Below, piece by piece: positions 28,196-41,500 of a stretch of DNA of 64,000 nt; position 1 is the stretch's first letter, and the number at the start of each line of letters is the position of its first letter. The stretch spans positions 310,490 to 374,489 of the forward strand of contig JTDE01000151.1 of the NCBI GenBank assembly GCA_014338405.1. Direction: 5' to 3'. Below the pieces are notes generated by a model. It did not search any database. It was not told the DNA's origin and worked only from the letters and a program-made list of their open reading frames with translations. The translations under genes and the position numbers were made by a program. The DNA comes from Paragonimus skrjabini miyazakii (taxonomy: Eukaryota > Platyhelminthes > Trematoda > Plagiorchiida > Troglotrematidae).

Positions 28196-30146
28196 CTGCG
28201 GCGACATATAATGGCAAACACGTGTAAGTTAGAAGTTAGTGAACTGCAACTCATTCCATAAACAACTAACAAGATTGACGAGCATAGTTGTTCATTCAAT
28301 TAGTTTGTAACGCAATTTGCTTTTTTTAACCTCATTGCATTCACGTCTGAATTGGCAGTACAGTATTAACAGCATCCGTTTGGAAGCAACTCGTTTTCAA
28401 GTTAATTTAAAGCGAGTTCGATCTAACGGAATGCGCAGTGCATTTGGTATACGAAGGCTGGTAAATTAGGAAAGGTCTTCGTAAATAATAGTGTATTAGT
28501 TTGAAATTGGTCAGAAGATTCTCGCAATTCATTAAAAAGAAAGTGGCAGTGCGCATTACCTGTTCCGGAGGAGTAGACAGTTCTCTACGAATACACGGTG
28601 GATGTCTAATCAATAGCATAATGATTTAAACCGAAAGGTACAGATTAAAGGTCTAGTGCTTCCAAGACACTTACCACTCAATGTATGAAGTCGCGAAATA
28701 CTGCAGCATTTATCGATAACTCCGTAACGTTAGTATTTTTACACAAAGGATGTTTCATTCAGTTCGAAGAAATTCGGCCCCATATTCACTTAAACAGTTT
28801 AGCTCACATTGTGTTTATTTTTGCTGCTGTCAATTAAACGTTGGTTTTCTTCACAGAGACTACAATTTCTTCGTTCGTCCTGACATCGTTGGAAAATAAT
28901 TTATGGTCAGACACTGATAATCTCAGCTGCATGGAATAAACTGGCTTATCCAAAATGCTGATACTTTTTCAAATTATTGATTTCGTTTTCCCATTTCAGT
29001 TTTTGTCACCAACTGTGATAGGATCAAGCATCGCATAAATGTACGTCAAAATGCAATGCTGTTAAAAACTCATTCAATCTGACTTGATTTGGAATTATCA
29101 GATTCATGTCTCTTTCGACTGAGCAGGTGTGAAGAAACCAGTGAACTGATCATAGAAATTTGTTTGCATCTACAATTGTCAATAATTCATAAACAAACCT
29201 ATCGGATTAGAACCAAATTTTGCTACATCGTCAACGTTGTTTCAGTAATCTGTTACAGTCCACATATCGATAGTCTGTTCTGAATTTTGTTTCGATGGGC
29301 TTAATTCAACTTAATTTTTTTCACCTGAGGCAATCAATTAGTCGCCATAATTTTGGAATGGTTGATAGTAAAAGTTGATATTTTGCGAATGGACAATTCG
29401 AAAGCATATCTGAAATAAATTTGGGGAAATGACATCCAAAATATAAACTGATTTTGGAATAGCGGTATTTTCTCCGGTTCTAGTTTAGATGATCGATCTG
29501 CTGACAAAACGGCGAATGTGACAATTCAATGAAACCGCTGATACCGGTAAAGAACTAAGTTAATCATGAAAGAAGTTTATAAAGGCATATTTGTTGTAGT
29601 ACGTTAAGCACATCGATACCAAATAAACATGGCTGACTGATGTTCCTTAACTGCTGCTGAGCAAAATAATCCTACGGACTGGATGCAGAAGGGAGGAAGG
29701 TTTGCTGTAATCTGAATGAAAACGTGAAACAAGTAAAACGCATTTCAAAGTTGAACCTTATTTGCAGGGGCTTTGCAAAGTTACCAAGACTATCAATTTC
29801 CTTAACTGCCGCGCTATTATTCTACTAGGCTGTTGACCGACAAACGAGCAGGCAACAACCAAGTTCTCTTACAATGTTAAGAGTCTTTTGCGTACAAGTA
29901 GTACCGGCGACCCCCAACGAAGTGGTAGATAGTTCTTCCGATATCGTCGAGTCTCATTGATAACGCTTTTTATTCAGAAGCAAATCGTGTAGACAAATAC
30001 ACTTCTTATAACTAGACTGTCTGTTTAGACCAGCGTTGAACACTTACAAACACTTCAGAACTGCGCATATATTACACTTTATTATGCGGCCACTCCAAAA
30101 GCATCGATGGGGGAATTTTTTAGGTCTGCATAGTTGATATTTGCAT

Positions 30147-30175
30147 GATCTGTTATCTGATCTGTTATCTGTTCT
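30147..30175 (+). repeat. Short tandem repeat of GATCTGTTATCT
   Basis: Two exact 12-bp units (30147-30158 and 30159-30170) are followed by a partial third. This is a small local duplication. Confidence 0.7.
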
Positions 30176-32073
30176 ACAGGTTCCGAATTTAGGTGACTGA
30201 ATGTCTTGTTGGAAGTTCAGCTGCAGTTTCTGAATTATACTATTTTGGTCAGATGACAACTCAAAACACCTGGTTGTCGGGTGTATAGAAAGAAAGTAAA
30301 CTCTCAGTAAGCTCGCAAATATAGATAAATGTCTCTTGCAAGCAGGTGGACTTTGCGGTTCGCAAACACAGTAACTGGAAATGTCATGTGGGATGGTGGA
30401 TAATCTGCTCAGCAGCGTGTATGCTGTCTTTATCTGAGGTTGGTATAAATGTATTAAAGAATAGAGGGCAAATAACCCTTAAATAATGTCGACATACTGC
30501 TGACGCATTATTTTACTTTCCAGCTTGAATGTGTAGTTGCAAATTGTAGGCAATATGCTGTTGAATATCAGGGTTTAGGTCCTTGGTTTGTCCTATAGAT
30601 TCCATCCAACCGGTTTGTTCTGTTTTCATTCCATAGTCGTAGGACAGTAACGAATCATTGTGAGCAGCCAATCTAAGGCTAAATGTGATGGTGATAACAA
30701 TCCTTTGCAATGTTTCAGAGAGTTGTCACGGATGTACGTTTTTCTCAATCTAACAACTGTAGACTGATATTAGTTGACAAGTCACAGTGTGTCATTCAGA
30801 TGCAGTTACTGGGCCTACCCAAAAAGCTGTCTAGTCAGCTTTTGTGAAATAAAATTCGTGTGTTGCAGCCAAACGCAAGAAGACCCTTCTGCGCTAATTT
30901 ATCATTTTCAGTAGTGCCTGCAAAGTTTATTGCGCTTGAGGGCGCAAATATATCGATAGGCTTGCGGGACATTTTGCCACACCTAATAAGGAGCTTTTTA
31001 TAGAGGTTGATCCCGAAAGATATGGTTCCTAATACAACCGGTAAGAGAGAAAATGGTTTCAACAATGTTTCCCCGAAGCTAATCCAAGGATAGCCTGCAG
31101 AATAATTTATAAATGTAATTGGTTTCAAGCTACCCAGTTTCCAAAAACTTTCTTGATGCGTCGAGCAAATGCTAATTGCTGGTTAAAGTAAGAGCTGGCC
31201 ACCAGTCTCATGTATATTTAGCAAGCCTGTGAGTATTGCTTCATGTTTCGATTGTGTATTAGGTTTATTTAAATATCTGAATGCGCGTAATTTCTTGTTC
31301 TAGCTATTAGTATCGTTTTTCTTCATTACTTTGCTTCTCATTCAGTCTTATACTTTTGATCACTGGCAAATCCTTGGGTAATTGTATCTTATTATAATTT
31401 GTTGACCATTTCACAGCTACCACCATGCAGAATGTGTCAGCTCATCACTGTTGTGCTTGATACTTTCGTATTTCTATCACCACTTTTGTATTTGTTGTCT
31501 CAAAGACATTAGTCTCTTTGACCAATCTCAAATAATACAACAATCTGACGTTTGTCAAACTTGGGTGACATTTATTCACTGACGAAAAGAGGCTGCCCAT
31601 GATCGAGTCATGAAGCTGGATCAAAGCTGTAGCGTTTTTGTACTCCATTGATCGATTCAACGACCAACTACCCGGTATTATAGCAAATCGGAATAGCATC
31701 GAATGAAAACCGCTATGAGCAGAACTCTGATAATCCAAGCGAAGTTACACAAATTGGTATTATGTTTCTCAACCTCTTATCAATTAACGTCACTAAATTC
31801 AACTCAATTTTGAAAGTACTTTTGTTGTTCACGTAAAGATGATGCAGATGGAGAACCTGAAGTGTAGCAGGGCTGTACAGTTAGATCATGAAAACACCAA
31901 CGAATCTACTTAATATATGTTGCCGCTAAACTTGGGGTCATGGGATCGAGCAGTTAAAAGGAAAAAGTGGGACTCAACAAATCAGCCTACTTATGAAGTA
32001 AGCTGTCTCGCTGTGCATCCTCTGTATGTATACTGTCCGAAAAATAAATGTATAAATCTTAGTCATCGGGAAT

Positions 32074-32690
32074 TATTCATCATCATCATCGTAACAGCCA
32101 TGAGTCTGACCAAAAGGTACTGTGGCTCGGTTCGCCGCTCACCTCAACAGTGACATGGAATATGCTAGAAGAAGACGCTACTAAGAAGGTTGAAAATTAC
32201 TAAAACAGGATTAAGCGGAAGAACTGGAAATGGTTTGGATACAGGTACGCCATTGACTGCGACACATCGTCATCTCAGATAGCGTTTCTAACCAGCGGTT
32301 TGAGTGATCACGAGGACCCCATCCAGGCAGGCGACACCTACCCACTTTGCTCAATGGAGCAGTCAAGGTCTTCATATTTTGTGACCACGTTGTTGCTTGA
32401 CCATCACGCGGTTTTACCCAACTGTTGGTGGCCTCAGCGTATAATGCCCGGTATGGTAAACGATCAGATGACATACGGAGTACGTGACCCAACCATCGCA
32501 AGCTGTGCAACGTGATTAGTTGACCAACTGATCGCGCATCTCGAGCGTTCCGGAATACGCTCACGCGATCAGTCCACTTAATATGGGCCAATTCGCGGAG
32601 ACAACGATGGTCAAACACAGCAAGCCTGTTGATATCTTCTTTGTGAACGGGCCACGTTTCCGAACCATAGGGCAAAATGGAATTATTCAA
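32074..32690 (-). mobile_element. Truncated LINE, 3' part: reverse-transcriptase C-terminal region plus (GAT)n tail
   Basis: This is the end of a non-LTR retrotransposon polyprotein, which would copy element RNA into DNA at the target site. The minus-strand frame 32690-32211 (159 codons) reads in order YGSETW, VFDHRCLREL, RWLGHVLRM, RLPGWGPRD, WLETL and SQWRTC. This is the standard post-RT tail of many animal LINEs, including those of flukes. The RT catalytic core and endonuclease are absent, so the copy is 5' truncated. About 120 bp beyond the stop lies a short trinucleotide tail (GATGATGATGATG on the minus strand, 32078-32090), as expected for a LINE 3' end. Frame 32690-32211 is intact, so the insertion may be fairly young. 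A related, older copy lies at 42333-43700. The exact clade (RTE, CR1 or other) cannot be fixed by eye. Confidence 0.85.
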
Positions 32691-32886
32691 CTTTCAACCG
32701 AAATTCTAAAGAACTCAAGAGTGGATCTGATCACAAAGCAAAGTGTGTGAAGCAGCTAATTGTCGGGCGAATGTTTTGGTTGACGAGTCAAGATTGACTT
32801 TGCAACAGCAAGAGGCACCTTAAAATTCCACATTATTGAAGATCATTTATCTTTCAGAGTACTCACCTATCCTCTTTTGAAGGTTT

Positions 32887-33951
32887 TATGACATCGTCAT
32901 GAGAATGCTTGTAAACAACAAGTTGGATGATGTGACTAAAGAAGCAAGCTATTACTGAAGACATGTAGACGATATCTTTTGCGTAGTAGACAGTTTAGAA
33001 GACCCGCAGAAACTACTAGACATTTTTAGCAAGGCTCATAACAACATTGAATTCACTCTGGAGGAGGAAATAAACGGACGAATGTCCTTTCTTGATGTGG
33101 CACTGATACGTAGACCAGATGGTTCACTACAGAGAAGCGTATTTGGGAAGAAAACATGAACTGGTCAATACCTGCACTTCCATAGCTACGTACCGCTCAG
33201 TCTCAAACGTGGTCTGATACGTTGTCTGACGAGCAGAGCAAAGAGGATTTGCACAGAAAACACGATAGAGGAGGAACTGAAGAATTTACGGGAGATTCTT
33301 AGTACCAACGCTTACCCAGAAAAGTTCATCAACACTAACATGCAGGATAGACTACCGCGACCCTCGGTGGACACTGCCGATAAGAAGAACGTCTACTTAT
33401 TGTTGCCATTCAAGGGTGACTCAGCGGCAGAGCTGATATCACGTCAAATCGCCAATGCTATCAACACGACTTATTATGCAGCTAGGTCTGTTATTACACT
33501 TCACTCGAAACGGGCGGTTCCACTGAGTGTGAGGGATAACGTGCCTAATAATGTTGCCTCATTTTTGATCTATTCATTTGACTGTTCCTGTGGTTCAGCA
33601 TACATAGGTCGCACTACTAGGCGTTTATCTGAAAGAATCCGTGAACATTGCCCCGATTGGCTTTACTCTGGGACAACAACACGCATCAGTTTATCCATCC
33701 TGGCCTATTTGGTCAATTGTAATCAACACACAGACACGAAGACAGCATTTCGTCCCGTCTATCGGGTCCAGGCCACCTTGTCGCGAAAGGTCAAATGCCA
33801 TATCCTGTCGATAGCCGAGGCGGTCGCAAACGGACCACGTCACCCGGATCTGTGTATACATAAACAATTCGTTAAAACCCTGAGGCTCCCTTGGCCGAAC
33901 ACGACCGCCCAATCCGTGAAGCAATTTGTCCCCGTCCCCCTGTCCTAGCCT
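32887..33951 (+). mobile_element. 5'-truncated Penelope-like element: RT end plus GIY-YIG endonuclease
   Basis: This is a Penelope-like retroelement, which combines a reverse transcriptase and a GIY-YIG nuclease in one protein. One frame runs 32887-33948 with two in-frame stops (TGA at 32956-32958 and 33157-33159). In order it shows the RT active-site block (HVDDIFCVVD, with His where Tyr is usual), MSFLDVALIRRPDGS, the TGQYLHFHSYVPLSLKRG segment, and then the GIY-YIG core at about 33568-33651 (IYSFDCSCG, AYIGRT, RRLSERIREHC). The N-terminal RT blocks are missing. The part from 33340 to the stop is uninterrupted for 202 codons. The two stops and the truncation make it non-autonomous. It sits 197 bp from an oppositely oriented LINE. 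Confidence 0.88.
33340..33948 (+). pseudogene. Open remnant of the Penelope-like polyprotein containing the GIY-YIG nuclease
   Basis: This 202-codon uninterrupted stretch is the best-preserved part of the element. The ATG at 33340 is internal, because the RT frame continues upstream in the same phase. About 50 residues of linker contain a PFKGDSAAELI block typical of these proteins. They are followed by the GIY-YIG-like core (tyrosines at IYSF and AYIG, then a conserved Arg-rich helix), cysteine pairs before the core (CSCG), and a C-terminal ending LPWPN. The GIY-YIG domain nicks DNA during PLE integration in the families where it is known. I infer this copy is not expressed as a full protein. 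Confidence 0.8.
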
Positions 33952-34954
33952 GATTAACACTGACTAACTGGACCCAACTTCGTTTGTGTTTCTAACCACG
34001 GCGAAGTAGTGTTAATCTTTTATCCAATTACATTGCCCCTTCAGTAATCTTTGATCAATAACATTGTAACTCGTCACTTAATTTTATACAATTGTGCCAG
34101 CAGAAGAGGAAAATTTATCAAAAACAGTCTGTTCGCTGAAACTTTGTTTTTCATGAATGCTACGGGGATTTTCAATTATCTTATATGGATTTCATACACG
34201 CATGGGGATCGGACTGGATAAGAAAAGATTGAACTGCCAGAATTGACACTGCAGTAAAATTGTTCATGATTTTCAAATCCCTTGAGCTGTGTTGGATAAA
34301 TGGATAAGTCAACGACTCTGAGAATGATGCTGCCAGGATTCATCGAACGAAGCTTCTACGATCAGTGTGTTCCCTAAATCATACCAAACACATCTGGGAG
34401 TACATCGAGTACAAGTTAGAACAGTGTTTCAGCATGATGCGGTTAATAAGAGAAAACTTTTGAAACAGAGTGAATAACTGATCTTTAGTTAAACTTATCG
34501 GGTATGCTAATCTTCCAGGAGGAATTGGTGAAAGAAGTAATGAATCTAGTAATGATGCCACTCTCATGATAACTCTGGTAAATATTTTTTGTGTATACTT
34601 TGCACGGGTAACAGACGAAATGGAAGTTGAATGCTGCGTTAACTATCTAGCGTGTTATTGTTTGCTATATTCAAGACTTCAGGGGACATTTATTTAGCTC
34701 AACAGGCCGTTTCGCACACATCAAAGAGATGACCGTGATGGATCAGCAATGGGGTGAAATGAGACATAACAAGAAAGCAAAACATCCAATTGAACAAAAC
34801 TTGTCATTCTTGAAGCTAAGATGGTTGTGGTAACATCGCAAACCACAACATTCAGTCAGGTTTATGGTCAATAAAACCACGTCCAAAAAACCGGAAAACT
34901 TCCAATAAAACTGTCTAAGCTATTCATCAACAAAACGACCACCGACAAACTCAC

Positions 34955-35467
34955 ACAGGATTTCCGTGGTCAAATAAACGGGTTTCCTATAGTCTGTTAA
35001 GTTGAGTAGCTGGTTCTCTGATGCTGTATTATCTGTGTAACTGTCAGCAAATTTCCATTCGAGTTGACAGCTCACTCGAGCCCCGTTATACCATGGTCGA
35101 CCAACAAGACGGGCTTCGGAATATGCGAGCAAACCTCGGTTAGTTGAGTCTCTTCGATTAGACCATGCACCCGAGTTGGCTGTAGGGAACGGTTGAGGGT
35201 CGGCATCAAAATCTGCTATTTGCATCGGTTCGAACACATGCGCTGTGGTCGTGCCAGTCAGTAATCGATCCAGTGCACTTCCACGTGTGTCCAAATCTTG
35301 GCTGCCCACATTGGTTGTTGTTAGATAGTCTACTGAAGTGAACAGCTTCCAGTGAACTATGGCTACTGGGTTGCTGCCAGCGGACGAACGGCAAGTGAAT
35401 ACACGAGTTCTGTTCTCACTGATCGCGGTTTGAGGGATCGCGGTCAAAATGGGCGGTCCTGGAGGGA
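34955..35467 (-). CDS. Ig-domain exon B of the nephrin-like receptor
   Basis: This exon encodes the second Ig-like domain seen. It opens after an AG acceptor (CACTATCACCAG) and closes at GTGAGT. It is 513 nt and phase 1 to phase 1. It begins PPGPP and has Cys at about residue 25 (FTC), Trp at 39 (VHWKLF) and the second Cys at about 133 (ARVSC). The two cysteines are about 108 residues apart, against roughly 55-75 in ordinary Ig domains. The domain therefore carries a long polar insertion rich in Ser, Thr, Asn and Asp. The frame remains open upstream of the acceptor, so the start was set by splice phase and the linker, not by a methionine. The next exon rebuilds Phe-Ala-Pro across the junction. 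Confidence 0.87.
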
Positions 35468-38400
35468 CTGGTGATAGTGGATGCAACCAGTGACAATTTA
35501 ATTTGGTTAACCCGAGGGATGGTTGATAAACGCACAATGCTATCGACCGAGTTAGAGTTGGATGAAATGAACATAATTGTCTGCATAGTTCTTTCTACTA
35601 ACACTATGTGAATAAATGGAGGATCGGTATTAATCTTTGTAGTTTGCAGGATTGATACGTATAACCTTCAAACTTGAACCATTATTAACGACAGTTTTCG
35701 AGTTACTATTACGGTAAATTCATGTATGAGCCAATCAGAAATTTCACAAATAGTGAACCCTACCATGAGTAAAGGAGGGCATACAACCCACAAACAACGT
35801 TTCTCGCATAAAAATCATAACCGGTAAGCATCACTCTGCTGCTCATTTGAATCCATATACATAACCATTCAGTCTAACATGGTTCGTCCATGAATACTTC
35901 ACTGATTCAATCATTCCTGCCTCTGTAAACGTCGATTTGACGCAAAACTCGGAGAGGTCAAATACTTGAAACGCAGGTAGTATCCAAGGGTTGCTCACAA
36001 ACAGTACGAGTCTCTCACTTAGTCGCCAGCTGTTGGTGTATGTGATATTGTCTAGAAACTTCGAGAAGATAGATCATGACCTGGGACTGTCATACTTGTA
36101 AGATGTCGAATGTCCTAACCCGAAATTGGCAGATCGCCCTCCAGTCAAACGAACTATCACGATAAACCCCTCAGCAAACCGCCGACGCACTTGTTGTATA
36201 TATTCTTTGTGTAACCTGTTAAGATTGCTATATAAGCATTTAGGTGGATTGTCCTTCTAATATGTTATATTCGATTACTTTCTCTTCACACCGCATGAGA
36301 TAATGGAGGCTGTGAAAACGGCTATGCTTATTCGATCAACGCTTGATACGGCGCCAAACAGTCAACGCCGTATACAACCATCTGTTTCAGCACTGTCAGC
36401 AATCTTAATTTTGGAGACGCCAATACATCACCATATTCGTGGTTTGGTATGACTCTTATCCATGCATATAACCACAACTACACAGGTAGCGTAACACATT
36501 TCTGTGCGAAACATCAAGGCAACTACTAACTCATTGCCAACTAGCAGGCTGAACAACACGACAACACTAAATAAATGTCGGCAATATCAGTCCTGCTAAA
36601 CGATTTCCACTCTTTCCTCTCTAGTTCTATCTGAATTTAACATTGTTTACCTCAGCAAAGCAAAGCTGGTCACCACTGATCACATACTTCTGTCTATATG
36701 TGGGTCTACACATTTTCTGTCATGCTTTACATCTTAACAGAAATTTACAACCTGTTTTACTAAATGACGAAGTAATTGGAGAAAAGTTATCACCGAATAA
36801 AACAGTCGACAAGGTAGTCAGAACAACTCAGCACATCAAACAGAATGTTTTGCAGATGATGTTTTTAAAAGCAGCGCGTTATCGATGTGAGAATAGGTAC
36901 TATTATTCACTTAGAATAGCATAGCTAACGAGCTACGTCATTTTTACGGTGCATCTGAATATGTCACGGAACGTTTCTATGGAAAATAAATACCGGTCAC
37001 AAACATTGTTTTTTTCTAGTTTATTCTTACATTTAGTCCTTTACTTAGTGTATCGGTTACCATGACCCACTCAGTGAAACAAGAGAACTATCACGTTTAC
37101 CTTACCTGTTAACTCGATTTTTAAACTCACGGTATGTGCTGCTACAGTCAGCTACTGAAACGATGTACTTTCAGTTCTTCCTGACAATTGTTTCGTGTAA
37201 TAGACCTTAACAAACCACGTGTGTTGTACCAGACTGACATCTTCAAAATCTACGCCGAAACGTCACACAAGGAAGCATAGATGTGCCGACATGACATAAT
37301 AATGAAAATGGTCATTACAACGTGAAGAACCGAGCTACTTAACAATGAATCTGTGTTATGTTTTACTGAGGGGTGGTATGTTTTGGTAGGTAGCTTACTT
37401 CCGTGACTACTACCCTACCGTTCTGTAATTAACTTCCATAATATACATTTATCCAAAGTGGTCGATCTCGCCCATGCGGATGATAGACAGATCTACCTGA
37501 ACAATGAACATTTGTACGAAAGCGCGGATCGTAAGCAAACACATGAGGATTTGCGGTCTTCCGTTAGCCAGTCATGACAGTTCCGGCACTACCGCTGTCG
37601 ACTCGAACAATGACAAGTAGGATTCATTGGGCAAAATCACACGCCGAAGAAATAGGCGATAGACGCAAAATATTGTTTAAGCAGCTGGACAATGCGCTTG
37701 AATTCCGCGGTAATGGACAAGATTACTTTAAACCAATCAGCCCAGCACGATGTTTGTGTGTGAATTAGTCGTGACCGTTAAGTTTAGGTGACGACGGTTA
37801 ATTCAGGCTAACCTTGACCTAATCTGTTGTTAACAACAAATAGTGTCTTTTCATGTTTAAATATCATATGAAAGAAGCGAGCCGGTAAATTGCGAAAACA
37901 ACGTAGATAGTGGTTAGCATGAATACACGTCACAGTATAGAGTTGCTAACCCTAACAACGGCAAGTCAAGTAATTGCAGGAAAGTGAAGAAAGTTCCCGT
38001 ACTGGATATGATTCAAAAGCTCTTCTGACCACCTTCAACCCAACGTAAACATTTTGGATTTGTTTGATTGCAGTGTTAGTGACAATCTTATAACTCTCAC
38101 TGTTAGAGAAAGCAGTTTTTACTGTAATCCGGAAACAGTTCAAGAAGCAATATGATGGCTGCTAGCCCTAGAAACGGAGAGGTCGTGAACCACCAAACGG
38201 TGCATATGGGTCGCTACTCTTCAGAAGCGAAAACCTTAATGGAAAGTGTCGTTCGTGTCGGACACTGTAAGTTTTGTTGCTTACACCGTTAAGATAGCTG
38301 ATCATCCAGTTGTCAACGTATTTGTAATTATTTAATACCGGCTCTAGACCGTGCAAAGCAAACCGAAAACATTACCAGTGGCCAGAAGACCCACCAGTTG

Positions 38401-38529
38401 GTTAGTGTGTTCAACAAGAGTAAATCCCGACACAACTACAAACTCTTCTAGGACCTTAGTCCTGAGTATATCGACATGTTAAGTAACCCCGAGCTATCAA
38501 CCGATGCAAAAGGTTTAGAAACGGATACA

Positions 38530-38576
38530 GCGTACAATACTTTAACGTTTCGACTTCCGGCCATGTTCACTCGAAG
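38530..38576 (-). repeat. Degenerate GAAACG motif copy
   Basis: The minus strand reads GAGTGAACATGGCCGGAAGT, then CGAAACGTTAAAGTATTGTACGC. The part after GAAACG aligns with the AGTATTACAAATTGC segment of the 62.6-kb copy. The first box is changed. Confidence 0.3.
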
Positions 38577-41500
38577 GCAATAATGGAGGTGATCTCTACT
38601 GAGATATAAGTCTTCCCGGCGGATAGTTAAATAATTCGTCTAACTTTGGAAACTAGGAATGAGAAGTCTGTAGTCTTTAAACAGTTTACTAAAATTTCCT
38701 TATCCGGTTTTTCCACTAGGTGTTGAAGCTTTGTCACCCTTGGCACCAATGTTAGATATACGGTCATTAAAGTTACATATCTAACAAAAATATGAGTTTA
38801 GTCGGAAAATTAGTCCACCATAGTTTCGATCACGATCATCTTCACTAAGGTGCACCTCATTCTCTTGGCTCACTGACATTTCCTTCGCACGAGAACGATC
38901 ACAGTCAACAACATTTTCGTGGCTAACAGTAAATTACAGACAAACCTGCGATTTCATCAAACATCGTATCGTTGTAAGATGAAGCACCCTTTTAGAGAGA
39001 AGCGTTCTATAGTCCAACACACGAACAAGGACTGTGGCAGCACCACTAAGTTGGCTTGGAGAAACAGTTTTACGTTCGGATTGGAGTATTTAAACATGTA
39101 GTTCCACGTCTTTTTTCTGTTCATAGTTGTTATACGGATGCAATACATATCGGAGTCCTTGTAAGATCTTCGTGGATATCTGCTTTCCATTTTAAGCACA
39201 CCGCAAGATAGAAGATGCTGCTACTCTCAGGCCGTAGAGACCACACATACGTGAACACATCAGTGATGATATAGTTGCTGAGTGTCAGTTATCATCTGTC
39301 ATCAGGACCCGACTTGTTATTATCTGTACTTCCACGTACATACGTTTGCCTCTTGACAGTGAACGTCTAAGTGACCATGTCTTCCATCAATCACCTTTCA
39401 CAATGGCCATCTAGGTTTGTCAGTTAGGGGTTACCACAGGACACAAATGTGCAAAAACCGCATAGCATTATGAATGCAATCTATGTGAGAAGAACAGCTT
39501 TTTCTTAGGACGACAACAGTAACTCGTGCGCGTTGCTCTGTCTATTAGTCAAGCATCACCACTGTGATCTTTGCAGTCAATCTGAATGGATAATAACAAC
39601 ACTGTGTTTTTGTAATAAAATCTCTATCATTATTATCCTTGAGAGTGCGATCCAGAAAGTCCTCCAACTTACCACACAGCAGTTAATTAAAAGCTTGAGC
39701 CACCGCCTTGAGTTTTGATAAGGTACATGTGAAATTGGACTCACTCATCCTTGAAGCCTTACACACGTACTCTCCCGCCCCACTTACTTTTCAAAAGTGG
39801 TAACCCTTCTACTAGTTCTGCACAGACCAATCAATTACCAACTGCTATTAATTGACAGGCAGCCTACCGAGCTCAACGTAATTGTACAGAATTGATTGAT
39901 AAGGTGAATTAATGAATGGTGAGTGCTAGACAACGGTCAGACAATCAATTGGTAGCGAGATTTGTACTGTAATAAAGTTTCTCATCCACTTTAATCATCC
40001 CGGTTTAATAAATGCACAACTACTGTATGCGTAAAGCCGCAGTAGTTTGTAAGTTGCACGTTTCAATTTATTTAATCAACGCCAACTGGCTCCGTTCAAG
40101 TTCATTCCCAGCAATATAGTGCGTCTAAGTTCTGCTTGACTGCAGGTGTTTGGCACTGCACTACGGATTTTGATCTTCGCTATTTAAACTATTTCTTTCA
40201 AACTTAAGAATGTACCTTTACCTATTCTTCAGCCTGTTTGTTAATGATTTGGGTTGTTAAACAACTTCTCAAAGAATAAGCTGGTCACTAAATACAACTC
40301 CATTTTCATGGCTGGCTGAACAAAAACCGGCTGAATGTGATAGTGTTTTGGGTGAACAAGCTTACCTACCAGAACCTAACGGATAGAACAGATTCGTGTT
40401 ACAGGTGGACAGTCACTAACATGTAGGTATACATGACTAATTTTTACAGTCTTGTGAACGAAGTTCATGTTCAGTCTAAAATTATACTAAACCATCATTT
40501 ATTCCACAGCCGGTGTTGCATGCCATCTCATTCATGTCCAAACAGTGATACTCATTTGTCGGATATGTAGGTGCGTATGGAGCCAAAACCCACTCGCTCT
40601 CTAAAATACAAGAAACTGATAGGAAACAAGAGTGAACGACCGATTGTCAAACATTCGGTCGACTAAGACTGTCAGTTCATTAACTAATCACTAAATGTTT
40701 ATTTATGCATGCGGTAGCTTTCCGTATCGCACACGCAACGTATGTTCAACAAACTGGCAGTGACAAGAACATGCACAATTTACGAGCGCAAATGAGAGCA
40801 AAACTCGAGTCTAGTGCTTCTTTTCGAAAGGGGGCCGACTGGAAAGTCTGTGGTCTATTGTGGGTGATATTCAATGTGAAATAAACCAAATCCCCGATTG
40901 CTCATAAGTAAACTGAGAATATGTTTAGTTCCCGGTATACCTCAGACTGCATGCAATCGGAAAGACAGAAAAATGTCCTTGACTTTGCAAACCGTTGATA
41001 TATTGCTTGTGGAATAAAGTGAAGAACAGATAAACTAACTTTCACCGAATAAAAATTAACTGGCAAACTTGCAGAGAACACGTTTTGAGTTGCCCTACAG
41101 TTCTGTGCGTCACCATGGATATGATTAGCTGAAAACTATCGTCCCATTGCTAGACCAACTGTCATTCACAAAAAGAGTTTTTCGACGTGGCGAGTTAAAG
41201 CGTACCTCCATTAGTCTGTCTAAATTATTCCATCCCACGTAACACTGTGTTACTTACGACAGTGTCATTATCGCTGTCCCGTAACTGTTTAGAAGGTACA
41301 AATGTATGAAACACCTGGAAGGAACACCTGTGTTGACAATGTGTCATCATAGTATGATCAGAGGTGTACATTTGTTATTTATGTCCACTTAGAGTATTAT
41401 GAGCAGCAAGTGGTCAACCTCCTTGTCCTCACATGATGTTTGTATTATCTAACAGTGGTTATTATGAGTCGATCACTTTCGTGAGTACACCTAGAACCGC

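Larger units (their letters stand above)
28196..34954 (-). other. Intron between exons B and C (6759 bp), carrying retroelements
   Basis: The host intron is bounded by the donor of exon B and the acceptor of exon C. It contains a 12-bp tandem repeat near 30147-30175, a truncated LINE at 32074-32690 and a truncated Penelope-like element at 32887-33951. Nothing else was recognised. Confidence 0.75.

Noticed and set aside
32300..32515. Plus-strand frame antisense to the LINE
   Set aside because: It is a shadow of the LINE reverse-transcriptase tail on the minus strand.
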